From assembly GCA_032716605.1 (NCBI GenBank), contig CM064538.1, forward strand, positions 19,934,082 through 19,998,081: a stretch of 64,000 bases of DNA, written 5' to 3'. Both the position numbers and the translations under genes were made by a program. The notes under the pieces are model-generated. The model was not told the origin of the DNA. It saw only the letters and a list, made by a program, of their open reading frames with translations, and made no database searches. Of the stretch, positions 20,231-29,979 are shown one piece after another. Origin of the DNA: Paralithodes platypus. Taxonomy: Eukaryota; Arthropoda; Malacostraca; Decapoda; Lithodidae. Every line of letters begins with the position of its first letter. Position 1 is the stretch's first letter.

Positions 20231-20776
20231 ATGAAAGAGTATGTGAGGCGCCCCTCCGAGCCTCTCACTGTCCCGGTGTTGATCTGCAGCGATCGTGGTG
20301 GAGAAGGAGGAAGGGACAGTCAAGCTGCGGGGGAGGATAATTGGGATTGTCATGTTTCCGCGGATCAGTGGGCGGGGAATTCTAGACAAGTGGCTCACGA
20401 GTTGATATTGCACCTGCCTGAGCAACAGCGTGTAGCTGTGCAGCACTTGTTTGATTCAAACCCAGCTGTTTTCGCGGAGCATCCTGGCCTCACTACTCAA
20501 TCGGTGCACGATGTCGATGTTGAGGACCACCCGCCCTTTAAATCAGTGCCATACCGTGTTCCCCCTATTAAATTACCAGCACTTAGGGAAGAGCTGGATT
20601 ATATGCTGAAACGTGGGCTGATTTCTGAGGGTGCAGTAAGGTGGACTTCCCCAGTCACACTGCAGCCCAAACCAGATGGCAAGGTGCGGTTTTGTATAGA
20701 TTTCCGCAGGTTGAATGGTTTAACCCCACAAATGCCTACCCTCTCCCTCGCGTGGACGACAGTGTGGATAAGATAG
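20231..20776 (+). pseudogene. LTR element RT, N-terminal part
   Basis: Same frame as the integrase tail. After a linker it shows the canonical RT entry: PFKSVPYRVPPIKLPALREE, LKRGLISEGAVRWTSPVTLQ and PKPDGKVRFCIDFRRLN. The frame is lost near 20720, and the conserved NAYPLPRVDD continuation is found in the frame of 20641-21795. Confidence 0.8.
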
Positions 20777-21795
20777 GAAAAGCCAAGTTCCTCACTAAGA
20801 TAGACCTTGTTAATGGTTATTGGCAAGTGCCCTTGTCTGAGCAAGCGCGAGAGGTGTGTGGGTTTGTGGTGGACGGTGCCACATATCGTTGCCATGTTAT
20901 GCCATACGGGCTGAAAAATGCCCCTGCAACGTTTCAGAAATTAATGAACGACATTGTAGCCGACATTCCCAACTGTACGGTGTACCTAGATGATGTCATA
21001 ATATACGACGATGATTTTAACAGTCACTGTGCTCACATCGGACAGCTTTTTAATAAACTGAATGAAGCAGGTTTGGTGGTAAACCTGGGTAATTGCGATT
21101 TTGTCAAAGCCACAGTTTTGTACCTGGGGTTCGAGGTGGGGATGGGTCAGGTGTGCCCTCCACTGACAAAGATCAAAGCCATCGATCAGTTTCCCCAGCC
21201 TACGACTAAGAAACAAATCATGCGGTTTCTAGGTATGATAGGCTATTATCGTCGCTTCATCAAAGGCTATTCGACTGTACTTGCACCTTTAACTGACTTA
21301 TTATCTAAGGACAAGAAGTTCCGGTGGGTTCCTGAGTGTGCAGAGGCGTTTTCCTTGGTGAAACACCTGTTATGTACCCAACCCCTACTCAGGGCCCCGG
21401 ACTTCAGCAGACCTTTTCAGCTGGCGACTGATGCCAGTGGCGTAGGGGCTGGGGCTGTCTTGTTACAGACAGATGATGAAGGTATCGAACATCCAGTGAG
21501 TTTTTACAGTAAAAAATTCAATAGTGCACAAAGGAATTACTCTGTAATTGAAAAAGAACTGGCGATAGTGCTGGCGCTCAGGCACTTCGATGTATATGTT
21601 CCTGCTTTCGGACCAGTTGTAGTGGTTTATACCGATCATCACCCTCTGAAATTCTTAAATCAGTTTCATAACCAGAATATGAGGCTGACCAGGTGGTCAC
21701 TCATGCTTCAGGAGTATAATCTGGACATACGCCATATTGCCGGTTCTGATAACGTGATACCGGATTGTCTATCAAGGGTGGATGATGTTGGTTAG
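20641..21795 (+). CDS. LTR element RT palm/thumb and RNase H
   Basis: 384 open residues, of which the first 25 or so are off-frame artefact. The RT motifs are FLTKIDLVNGYWQVPL (about 50-65, first catalytic Asp), MPYGLKNAPATFQKLM (87-102), the catalytic YLDD at 115-118, then LGFEV and RFLGMIGYYRRFIKGY. RNase H follows: LATDASGVGAGAVL (D264), NYSVIEKELAIVLAL (catalytic Glu) and YTDHHPLKFL. It ends at a natural stop after DCLSRVDDVG, with no integrase downstream, which confirms the INT-before-RT order. Confidence 0.9.
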   Translation: MDFPSHTAAQTRWQGAVLYRFPQVEWFNPTNAYPLPRVDDSVDKIGKAKFLTKIDLVNGYWQVPLSEQAREVCGFVVDGATYRCHVMPYGLKNAPATFQKLMNDIVADIPNCTVYLDDVIIYDDDFNSHCAHIGQLFNKLNEAGLVVNLGNCDFVKATVLYLGFEVGMGQVCPPLTKIKAIDQFPQPTTKKQIMRFLGMIGYYRRFIKGYSTVLAPLTDLLSKDKKFRWVPECAEAFSLVKHLLCTQPLLRAPDFSRPFQLATDASGVGAGAVLLQTDDEGIEHPVSFYSKKFNSAQRNYSVIEKELAIVLALRHFDVYVPAFGPVVVVYTDHHPLKFLNQFHNQNMRLTRWSLMLQEYNLDIRHIAGSDNVIPDCLSRVDDVG

Positions 21796-22120
21796 ACTGC
21801 CACAGGATTGAGGGTTGAGTGTGGAGGAAAATAGGCTGTCACTGTAGTTCAGCCGAAAAAAAACAAATTAAAAAAGCAAAAACCTTATAAAAACTCTTTA
21901 TTTTTTATAACGTGTAGAATTTTGTATAAGATGTTGTAGCAGTATCTAAGTTGAATGTTTTCGCTTATTGTCGCTAAGTTAGTTGAACTTGCTCGGTGGA
22001 GCGCAACAGTCTTTATTTTTTGTATATATAGTGCCTTGTGTCACAACAGTGTGTGGTACTATGAGAAGCTTTGTGTTAGATATGAAGAACTTAGTCAAGG
22101 GTCTTATATCTTGGGGGAGG
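21796..22120 (+). other. LTR element 3' untranslated region with polypurine tract
   Basis: AT-rich non-coding DNA between the RNase H stop and the 3' LTR stub. It ends in ttgggggagg (22111-22120), a suitable polypurine tract for plus-strand priming directly before TGTGACG. Confidence 0.6.
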
Positions 22121-22143
22121 TGTGACGCTTCTGCATAGTAGCC
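22121..22143 (+). repeat. 3' LTR stub (23 bp)
   Basis: tgtgacgcttctgcatagta plus gcc, identical to the first 23 bp of the 5' LTR at 13503; divergence then begins abruptly. The rest of the 3' LTR is gone, replaced by the sequence leading into LINE-D. Confidence 0.8.
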
Positions 22144-22504
22144 TTCTCTGCTTATGCCTTTTTACGGGAAACAAAATGATCGTGTATATTTTTTAACTTT
22201 TATTTTGATTTTTATCCCGCTTCATTTGCATACCCTTCACTTTCAAAATATTCTCTCATGGTTTCTTCTATTATATCATCTCCTTTCTTGGACCCTGACA
22301 TTCATTATGTACGATACAAAACAGAACACTAAACAGACCCCCCAAAACTCTACAAAACACTAAACAGCATCACACTTTCCAACAGCAACACAACACAATC
22401 ACATGCTGCAATCACAACAACATACTCTACTCCTTCATATAAACAACAAGCAAACACTCTCATTAATCACTTCTCTCATGTCAGCCACCTAAAACCCCAT
22501 AAAG

Positions 22505-22981
22505 ATGATCACCAACAACCAGAGAAAGCACATCATCAACAATCTCAAGCACTCACCCGCCTGTGGCCTAGACAACATAAGCAACATATACCTCAGACAC
22601 CAAGAACCACAAGGCATACAAGCACTCACCAACATATCAAACTACAGTTATTCACACAACGCAATACCTGACATCTGGAAGCATGGTGTCATCATTACAT
22701 TCCCCAAACCCAACAAAGATCCCATGCTACCCTCCTCACACTGCCCTATGACACTCCTCTGCACCCCCTCCAAAGTCATAGAACGCCTTGTACTACAAAT
22801 GATCACAAACGCTCTACCCCTAGCTCTAACACAACATGGCTTCAGGCCACTGCACTCCACAAACACTCTTCTTACAGACCATACACAAAAAACAATTGAC
22901 AGCATCAACCCAGCCAGCCCACGACACAGATCACACTCGACATTAGTAAAACCGTCGATGCCATCCCCTGCCACAACCTAA
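22505..22981 (+). pseudogene. LINE-D RT, N-terminal fragment
   Basis: 158-residue frame with LKHSPACGLDNISNIYLRHQ, HGVIITFPKPNKDPMLPSSH, LLCTPSKVIERLVLQMI and TQHGFRPLHSTNTLLT, which are the RT finger motifs of LINEs. The frame is lost just after the SKT.DAIPCHNLTNK segment (about 22945-22990), where the first catalytic Asp would lie. Confidence 0.7.
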
Positions 22982-23004
22982 CAAACAAGGTCTACTACAC
23001 AAAC

Positions 23005-23568
23005 ATGCACAACAACACAAAAAGGTGGCTGGCCAACTTCCTAGCAGGCAGATGTGCACACATATCTTTTACCGGTCAGTCATCTAGCATCAGAAACTTC
23101 CCAAACGAAGTCCCACAAGGATCCGTCCTGTCAACCGCACTCTTCAATCTGTACAGGCATGATATAACTACACCCCATATACCCCAAATAAACATAGCCT
23201 CCTATGCAGACGACATAGCATTCATATGCACACACCAAAACCCAGACACAGCAACACTTCTCCTTCAACCCTATCTCAACACACTACATGACTGGTACAT
23301 CACAAACAGACTCAATTTAGCCCCAGCCAAATCTACCGCAACCCTGCTCACAAGCTGGACAGCCGAACACAAATACACCCCACAACTCACCATAAACATC
23401 ACACCCCTAACACACACACACGCTCACCCAAAAATCCTAGGAGTAACATATGATACTCTAATGACATTCAAACAACATACCACAAACATGAAAAATAAAC
23501 TGACACCCTCAGGTCACTTGCCCACACAAAATTTGGACACAACAAAGAAACCACCACCACAGTTTTAA
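23005..23568 (+). pseudogene. LINE-D RT, palm fragment
   Basis: 187 residues: RWLANFLAGRCAHISFTGQS, EVPQGSVLSTALFNLYRHDI and the catalytic SYADDIAFICTHQ, then LNLAPAKSTATLLTSW and PKILGVTYDTLMTFKQHT. A break at about 23510-23590 separates it from the continuation SVMEYASPVWVSNLAESHHK, which opens 23586-23840. Confidence 0.75.
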
Positions 23569-23585
23569 AAAAATACATAAGATCA

Positions 23586-23840
23586 GTGATGGAATATGCA
23601 AGCCCTGTCTGGGTTTCTAACCTAGCTGAATCACATCACAAAACCTTACAGACTATTCAAAATAAAGCACTAAAGATCATCACAGGCTGCACAGCTACTA
23701 CACCTACATCCAAAATCCAAAATCATCAAAGTCAAAGACCATCTGGACATGAGAGGCACTCAATTCCTGGCTGCAGCCTCCACAAATCAACACCACCCAC
23801 TACACTACATGGCAACACACCCACAGACACCAAGAAATAG
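23586..23840 (+). pseudogene. LINE-D post-RT fragment
   Basis: MEYASPVWVSNLAESHHKTL, then QTIQNKALKIITGCTATTPT, the conserved 'QN.ALR..TG' block that follows the RT thumb in Jockey/I-group LINEs. The reading then decays into repetitive CA-rich sequence. Confidence 0.65.
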
Positions 23841-23980
23841 CAAAACAATACCCAGCAAACAGTGGCACACACAACTACTGTTTTCTCTCCCTCCATGCCC
23901 ACCCCGAACCAGCTTCCAGAAGCACATCCGTACTCATATCTCTCGCCGTTCCATCCAGTGGTGAGTTATCTGCTCAACAG

Positions 23981-24610
23981 GTGGCGTTGTGTGTGTGTAA
24001 GTGTGAGAGTCCGAGTGTATGGGGTGAGACAGTGAAGCACGGGAACGAGGTGGCTTCAGAGATGGGGTCGTTTCGGGCCATGAGTGAGCCCCGTGCCTCA
24101 TGTGAAGGCAAGATGGCAGGTACTCGTTGTACTCTACGTGCTTCACATGTCTCACTCCCTAGACTGAAACAAGACCTCACGGGCTTCACTGTTCATTGTA
24201 AAGCGGTGAATGTTAAGGCTCTCAGCCTATGCCCGAGAGGAAGTAAGTTGGAATATAGAAAGAACAAAAAATTACTCATAGACAACACGCAGCTGCAGGC
24301 ACGACCTCCTGAAATCCATCCTTCTGAATCCTCCCTTTCTCGCGAGGACAGAGTCCACCTGGCCAGGCTGCGATGTGGGCACCATCCAGCTCTTCTGAGC
24401 TATCAAAAGAGACTGGATGCCTCCGTCGACGACACCTGCCCGGGATGTAACGCAGCATCCCATACCATTGGACACATCCTAGAAGACTGCATTTCACACA
24501 ATCACTTTCGCCAACAACACAATCTACACTCCTTGAGAGCTCTGTGGGAAAGCCCGACCATGGCCATGGCCTTCCTTAGGGACTCGGGGCTGTTCGGCCA
24601 GGCAGCTTAG
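23981..24610 (+). pseudogene. LINE-D C-terminal Cys/His region
   Basis: The last 100 or so residues are family-like: LSREDRVHLARLRCGHHPAL and then CPGCNAASHTIGHILEDC, a C-x2-C-x(n)-H-x(n)-C zinc-type cluster after the RNase H domain in several LINE clades, and ALWESPTMAMAFLRDSGLFG before the stop. The first 90 or so residues are doubtful. A (CAA)n tail follows within 25 bp. Confidence 0.65.
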
Positions 24611-24633
24611 GGAACGACAACAACAACAACAAC

Positions 24634-26169
24634 TTGGACCCATCAGGGCTCTCTCTTTCTCTCTTTCAAAATGCTTTGTTTTTTAATCAGTGGCCATATC
24701 AAAACATTGAGGCCGCCTTTCCACTGAATCAGAATGAAATTATATGGTGTTTTTCTGGTATATACAGGTAACTGTGATTAAATCTGCCTGGCATTCATAT
24801 AACTCAAAATAAACACCATATGAGGAGGAGCACTTGATGGACAGCGTTTCGCAGATAGCTTCTTCAGGTCAGATGAAAATATTTAGCAATGGGTGGGGCG
24901 GCGTGGGGTATGGGAGGGGTATGGATGGTACAGGCTGCAGTACTAGCGGTGGCTGCAGCAGGGTACGGCACGGGAGAGCTGCGGAGGCACTACGGAACCT
25001 GCGTTGTGGCTGACCAGTAATGTGACGGGGAGCATAACTGTCCGGATTTGTAGGATGACTCCACACGAATGTAGTTTTAGGTACTTAGATATTTTTGTAA
25101 CTGTACACATATTAACCCAAGAACAGCAAGTGTCCTCAATTGAGCCTGTAGTGAGCAAAGGTGAGCGTCTTCATATGAGCCAAAGCCTAAAAAAAAACTT
25201 TCAAAATATCCCACTGTCACTCAAAACAAAGCCATATGTGATTAAGTGAGATAATTCTCCTCCAGACCTCCTATCACTCCTCCACATGTGTCCAAATCCC
25301 CCCCTTCCTCAATTGTCACCTATTTTTCCTATTATTCCCCCTTTAATCGAGTAATTTTCAGCGCAAATTTCCCGACCGCTATTTCAGGGGAGACAGTTAG
25401 AGATCCTAGAAACAGAGAGACGGTAGTATCGATCGGGAAGTGAGAGAGAGAGCACAGACGGCGCGCCGGCTCTCCCCTCCTGACACGATCGGTCGGCAAT
25501 AATACGTCTTTTTCACCCCCCAAATACTATTTCCACTTGTTTTGTTGCTTTTACATGTTAATATCATATTAAACGTAAAATAGGCACATATGAATAAGTA
25601 ATAACGATATTTATGGTAAAAGGACGGTTTTAGTAAGGAATTAACCAAATTACCTTCGCCTGGCGGGACGTTTCAAATACCATACCTCGCGCTTCCTAGA
25701 TTAAGCCACTCTTAATAATTTTGTGCATATGTACGCGCTATGCACAAGCAAATTGTGATTGTGTAAGGACAAATATATTAATCATATAAGTATATACGAT
25801 GAAGAATATTTGGTACATGTAAACTAAATATTGGGGATATAGTATACTACAATCTAATAAAAAAAACATTCAATTGCCAACCATTAGAGCAAGAGAGAGA
25901 GCGAGAGTGAGAATCACGTGAAAATGCTCTGTTCTACTTTTAAATTTAGTAAGAGCTGCAGCGTCCTGGTGTGTGTGTGTATGTATTCACTTCACTTGCT
26001 TGTTCGTCAAGAGGAATCCACGCAATGCGAGCTAAGCTCATTATTATCGCGCCTCCTTAACTGGGAATGTATTGCGTGAAATGCATGTTAAGTGTTTATG
26101 TATTGTTGGCTGTGGATGTGTGTGTAGTCTGTATTTTAGCCAATTGGCGACATCTGGAAACGAAGGCTT
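24634..26169. other. Unassigned interval
   Basis: No gene or repeat family is recognised on either strand. It contains short CT and GA tracts (around 24650, 25443 and 25890) and GC-rich words around 24890-25010 and 25455-25500. Reading frames are short and unmatched. Confidence 0.5.
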
Positions 26170-26463
26170 AGGGTTAATCTGTATGGTACCATTCTCGCTA
26201 CGGTACCAGTCTCACCCAAAGGCTTAGGTTGACCAGTAGCTTAAGTTGACCAGTACGATACCCATCTCACCTTGTAACCGATCACCAACCCCAGATGGGA
26301 CGTCACAACTTCGTCCACTTATACCAGGTTCCTATTTATACTGCTAGATGAACAGAGGCTACACCGTTAGGAGACTTGCCCAAATGACTCTTCCCCGCCC
26401 AGGTCTCGAATTCGGGACCTTCTGGTTGTGAGCCAGACGCGCTATCAGTTACGCCACGGGGAG
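26170..26463 (-). mobile_element. tRNA-derived SINE-like element
   Basis: On the minus strand a tRNA-like head (26391-26463) is followed by about 220 bp of non-tRNA body with repeated words (ctggtcaac, ggtaccat/ggtaccgt). This is the usual plan of a tRNA-SINE. The 3' limit, near 26170, is a guess because no second copy is in the window. Confidence 0.5.
26391..26463 (-). tRNA. tRNA-Val(CAC)-like SINE head or pseudogene
   Basis: A 73-nt minus-strand tRNA-like fold. The acceptor ctccccg/cggggaa has 6 of 7 pairs, the short D arm has a gcg/cgc stem, and the anticodon stem TCTGG/CCAGA is perfect with loop CTCACAA (anticodon CAC, Val). A-box (tggcgtaactgatag-like) and B-box (ggtcccgaattcgagacc) are present. 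The T stem is poorly paired and the first acceptor pair is C-A, so it is more likely a SINE head or pseudogene than a working tRNA. Confidence 0.5.

Positions 26464-26465
<2 letters not shown>

Positions 26466-26535
<70 letters not shown>
26466..26535 (+). repeat. (TG)35 microsatellite
   Basis: Uninterrupted TG repeat of about 70 bp immediately upstream of the SINE's tRNA head. Confidence 0.95.
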
Positions 26536-26539
<4 letters not shown>

Positions 26540-26763
26540 AGACTGTCGGCTGAATTTATCCTTTAAATATTCACGAATATGGTTGAGGTAGCTCCGGGCG
26601 AATTTGTATTTTTAGTGCGTTTAGATATATGCATGCTTACACAAAATTTAAAAAGTGTTTTTGTTTCCTTCTAGTTGAGATTTAGTTCGCTCTATATATA
26701 ATTATTTAACTCTGTATGTAATGTTTTATATCTGTATATATATATATATATCTATCTATCTAT

Positions 26764-27108
26764 CTATTGCCTGACGCCGTGATCCCCGAAAGGGTGGCCA
26801 CGAACGAACCGCCCCCATGCACCTCTGTCCCCAGTCAGTCGATGCCCCTCCCCCCAACCAGCACCGCCTTCGTTCATGTAGTTCCTCACTCCATCCTTCC
26901 ACCTCATATTCGGTCTACCTCTCCCCCTCTGTCCCTCCACCTCGCTCTCGTACACCCTCTTAGTCAATCTCTCACTTTCCATATGTTCCATATGGCCGAA
27001 CCATCTCAAGTTGTTCCTTTTCACACTTTCCAGCACATCTACCTCCACACCACACCTCCTTCTTACTTCCTTTAGTCTGTCTATCCCTCCATGTAACTCC
27101 GCACGCAC
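26764..27108 (-). pseudogene. RTE copy 2 pol, C-terminal segment
   Basis: 114 residues ending like the 4470-5390 frame (VRRRCGVEVDVLESVKRNNL, RWFGHMEHMESERLTKRVYE, GVRNYMNEGGAGWGEG). It is separated from 26972-27535 by a small deletion near 27070 ('gacagactaaaggaag') that removes the TNEE residues and shifts the frame. Confidence 0.75.
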
Positions 27109-27535
27109 TCCTTAAGTAATTCATTTCCACTGCTCTCACTCTTGGTCTGAGTCTCTCAACCAACGTCCATGCTTCGCTTCCGTAAGTCAGTGTCGGGATT
27201 ACCACACTGTCATGCAAGGACTTCTTCACTTCCATACTGACCACCCTATTTCTTGTTACTGCTTTTAGCGTTCCTACAACCCTCTTCCCCTGTTGTACCC
27301 TCTCCCGCACCTCTTCATCCGTAGTCCCATCTTTACTCAACACACTGCCCAGATACTTAAAAGTGTTGACGATCTCCATAGCCTGACCGTTCAGCTTCAC
27401 CTCACACTCTGTGACTTCACCCCTTTCGAAGACCATAACCTTGCTCTTCCCCGTATTTACCTTCAAATTCCGTTTTTCGCACACTGTTCCAAACTCATTT
27501 ACCAGACCCTGCAACTCCCATTCATTATCACTCAT
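26972..27535 (-). pseudogene. RTE copy 2 pol, RT segment
   Basis: 187 residues starting MSDNEWELQGLVNEFGTVCE, immediately after the missing FADD motif, through FKYLGSVLSKDGTTDEEVRE and LTYGSEAWTLVERLRPRVRA. The RT active site itself is lost by 5' truncation. Confidence 0.75.
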
Positions 27536-27578
27536 CAGAACTGTATCATGTATCAGAACATATCAGAACATATATATA

Positions 27579-27581
<3 letters not shown>

Positions 27582-27612
<31 letters not shown>
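27582..27612 (+). repeat. (TA)n microsatellite
   Basis: AT dinucleotide run at the 5' junction of the truncated RTE copy. Confidence 0.9.
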
Positions 27613-27618
<6 letters not shown>

Positions 27619-27751
27619 CAAGCAATATTCATCAATATTTATATTTGGTTGCATTTCCCTTATATATTCTTTATCAATATACTGTATTGACATTTTTATA
27701 AACTAGAAATCCATGTTACCTTAATCTAAAGCCATAAGCAAAGCAAACATT

Positions 27752-28986
27752 GATTTCCCAGACTGTGCCCTGAAGCAATCAGGGATGAACAATATTTCCC
27801 AGACTGTGCCCTGAAGCAATCAGGGATGAACAATATTTCCCAGACTGTGCCCTGAAGCAATCAGGGATGAACAATATTTCCCAGACTGTGCCCTGAAGCA
27901 ATCAGGGATGAACAATATTTCCCAGACTGTGCCCTGAAGCAATCAGGGATGAACAATATTTCCCAGACTGTGCCCTGAAGCAATCAGGGATGAACAATAT
28001 TTCCCAGACTGTGCCCTGAAGCAATCAGGGATGAACAATATTTCCCAGACTGTGCCCTGAAGCAATCAGGGATGAACAATATTTCCCAGACTGTGCCCTG
28101 AAGCAATCAGGGATGAACAATATTTCCCAGACTGTGCCCTGAAGCAATCAGGGATGAACAATATTTCCCAGACTGTGCCCTGAAGCAATCAGGGATGAAC
28201 AATATTTCCCAGACTGTGCCCTGAAGCAATCAGGGATGAACAATATTTCCCAGACTGTGCCCTGAAGCAATCAGGGATGAACAATATTTCCCAGACTGTG
28301 CTCTGAAGCAATCAGGGATGAACAATATTTCCCAGACTGTGCCCTGAAGCAATCAGGGATGAACAATATTTCCCAGACTGTGCCCTGAAGCAATCAGGGA
28401 TGAACAATATTTCCCAGACTGTGCCCTGAAGCAATCAGGGATGAACAATATTTCCCAGACTGTGTCCTGAAGCAATCAGGGATGAACAATATTTCCCAGA
28501 CTGTGCCCTGAAGCAATCAGGGATGAACAATATTTCCCAGACTGTGCCCTGAAGCAATCAGGGATGAACAATATTTTCCAGACTCTGCCCTGAAGCAATC
28601 AGGGATGAACAATATTTCCCAGACTGTGCCCTGAAGCAATCAGGGATGAACAATATTTCCCAGACTGTGCCCTGAAGCAATCAGGGATGAACAATATTTC
28701 CCAGACTGTGCCCTGAAGCAATCAGGGATGAACAATATTTCCCAGACTGTGTCCTGAAGCAATCAGGGATGAACAATATTTCCCAGACTGTGCCCTGAAG
28801 CAATCAGGGATGAACAATATTTCCCAGACTGTGCCCTGAAGCAATCAGGGATGAACAATATTTCCCAGACTGTGCCCTGAAGCAATCAGGGATGAACAAT
28901 ATTTCCCAGACTGTGCCCTGAAGCAATCAGGGATGAACAATATTTCCCAGACTGTGCCCTGAAGCAATCAGGGATGAACAATATTT
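27752..28986 (+). repeat. Sat41 minisatellite, about 30 copies of a 41-bp unit
   Basis: The unit ttcccagactgtgccctgaa + gcaatcagggatgaacaatat is repeated with very few changes (near 28302, 28464, 28575-28586 and 28752). It contains the inverted pair gtgccctga / tcaggga, so each unit can form a short hairpin. There are no spacers and no coding role is likely. Homogeneity indicates recent amplification or ongoing conversion. Confidence 0.97.
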
Positions 28987-29120
28987 TGAAATTTTTACAT
29001 TTCACAAATTGTTTGATGGAATCGCAAAACTTAACTATATTGTCTATCTGTTTCGTGTTTTGGTCAATGTTATTATCTATTCATTTCTTATTTGCCTATT
29101 GTCCTGTTTGCATCAGCCCC

Positions 29121-29145
29121 CGCTCTCTCTCTCTCTCTCTCTCTT
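29121..29145 (+). repeat. (CT)n microsatellite
   Basis: Short CT run of about 25 bp. Confidence 0.85.
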
Positions 29146-29206
29146 TCTGTGTTTTGGTCTTACAATCCTTCTCAAAACCTTTTCCCATTAGCTTGTTCGT
29201 ATCCTT

Positions 29207-29419
29207 TTAACCCCGTCTGTACCGGCGACGCCTATTTAATTATATTCTAGCTATATCTATAAGATTTTGTGCAGTTTAAGAAGGATCTGTGGTAGTAAAA
29301 AGGTAAGCAACATGGTTTAAAGCCTGTTAATTGTTGAAGGCCCTTTTGAAACTGAATGAAATCGTCTATTAGTAGCGAGACAATAGTTAAAAGGACGGCA
29401 TAGGTACTGAAAGGTTTAA
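29207..29419 (+). mobile_element. MITE-2, complete copy
   Basis: 213 bp bounded by TTAA (29207-29210 and 29416-29419). Left end TTAACCCCGTCTGTACCGG; right end, reverse-complemented, TTAAACCTTTCAGTACC, so it has TTAAC-type TIRs. The interior has 'ttctagctatatctataaga', 'cagtttaagaaggatctgtgg' and 'aaatcgtctattagtagc', shared with the copies at 43904 and 53212. It is non-coding and of piggyBac-like TTAA type. Confidence 0.8.
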
Positions 29420-29976
29420 TAATTTCATTCTTCACAATCCTTTTTTAATAATTTATTTTATCTTTACTACATTTCTATAGGCTTTCTTTTGTTTTCTTCT
29501 TTGTGAATTTTACAATTGTGTTTTTCCTTTTTCTTTAATACAATTTTGTTTTGTTTTTCCCTACACCTGTTTTCCTTCCTACCTTCCAATGTTCAGTCCC
29601 CCTGTTTGGTATGCACTGGACCCCTTGATTAGCCTGCAATCATTCCAAATTAACCAACAGTCTTCCTCCTTTCCCTCCTACATTATGTATTATCCCCTTC
29701 TTCTCGTTTTTCCCACTCACTCCCCAATTGTTTACCTTCTACCTTCTCCCCCATCCCTATATTCCTTTCCTCTTCTCCCTTCCTCCTGTTTTTTCCTCTC
29801 CTTCTTTTCTTCTGTTCCCATTCTCCCGTATCATCTTCTCTTTTCCTCCTCCTCCCTCTTCTCAATTAACTTCCCACCTCTCCGCAGTTCACTATTTTAA
29901 ACATATTTTACTTCCAGAGCCTTTTACGTCTTTTCCTCCACTTCTCTTTCCTATGTTTCTTCCATATCATATATAG
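29420..29976. other. Pyrimidine-rich unassigned interval
   Basis: T-rich DNA followed by a long C/T-rich stretch (29640-29960). The open frames here reflect the base bias and have no family motifs. Confidence 0.6.
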
Positions 29977-29979
29977 TTG

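Larger units (their letters stand above)
13503..22143 (+). mobile_element. Ty3/Gypsy-like LTR retrotransposon with integrase before RT (Gmr1-type order)
   Basis: The 5' LTR starts TGTGACGCTTCTGCATAG at 13503 and ends ...GTAACA at 16550. A primer-binding-like TGGCGACC follows at 16553. The internal region encodes gag, a CCHC knuckle, protease, integrase, then RT and RNase H. A purine tract (22113-22120) precedes a 23-bp 3' LTR stub identical to the 5' LTR start. Most Gypsy elements have RT-RH-INT; here INT precedes RT, the arrangement described for Gmr1-like elements. Several stops and frameshifts and the lost 3' LTR make it inactive. Confidence 0.85.
22144..24633 (+). mobile_element. LINE-D, degraded non-LTR retrotransposon with (CAA)n tail
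   Basis: Plus-strand LINE remnant with RT fragments from 22505 to 23840, a C-terminal region to 24610 and a tail gacaacaacaacaacaac at 24615-24633. Part of the RNase H or linker region around 23840-23980 is scrambled. The clade is uncertain: the RT words (ASYADDIAF, ILGVTYDTLMTFKQH) and the C-terminal Cys/His cluster suggest a Jockey/I-group element. The 5' boundary is uncertain and lies between 22144 and about 22320. Confidence 0.6.
26751..27548 (-). mobile_element. RTE LINE, 5'-truncated copy 2
   Basis: Same family as 4458-6977: the (TCTA)n tail at 26751-26766 is followed by the identical 3' end word tattgcctgacgccgtgatc, and the copy ends at 'actgtatcatg' inside RT. It is inserted beside (TA)n DNA. 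It holds only the RT C-terminal half. Confidence 0.9.
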
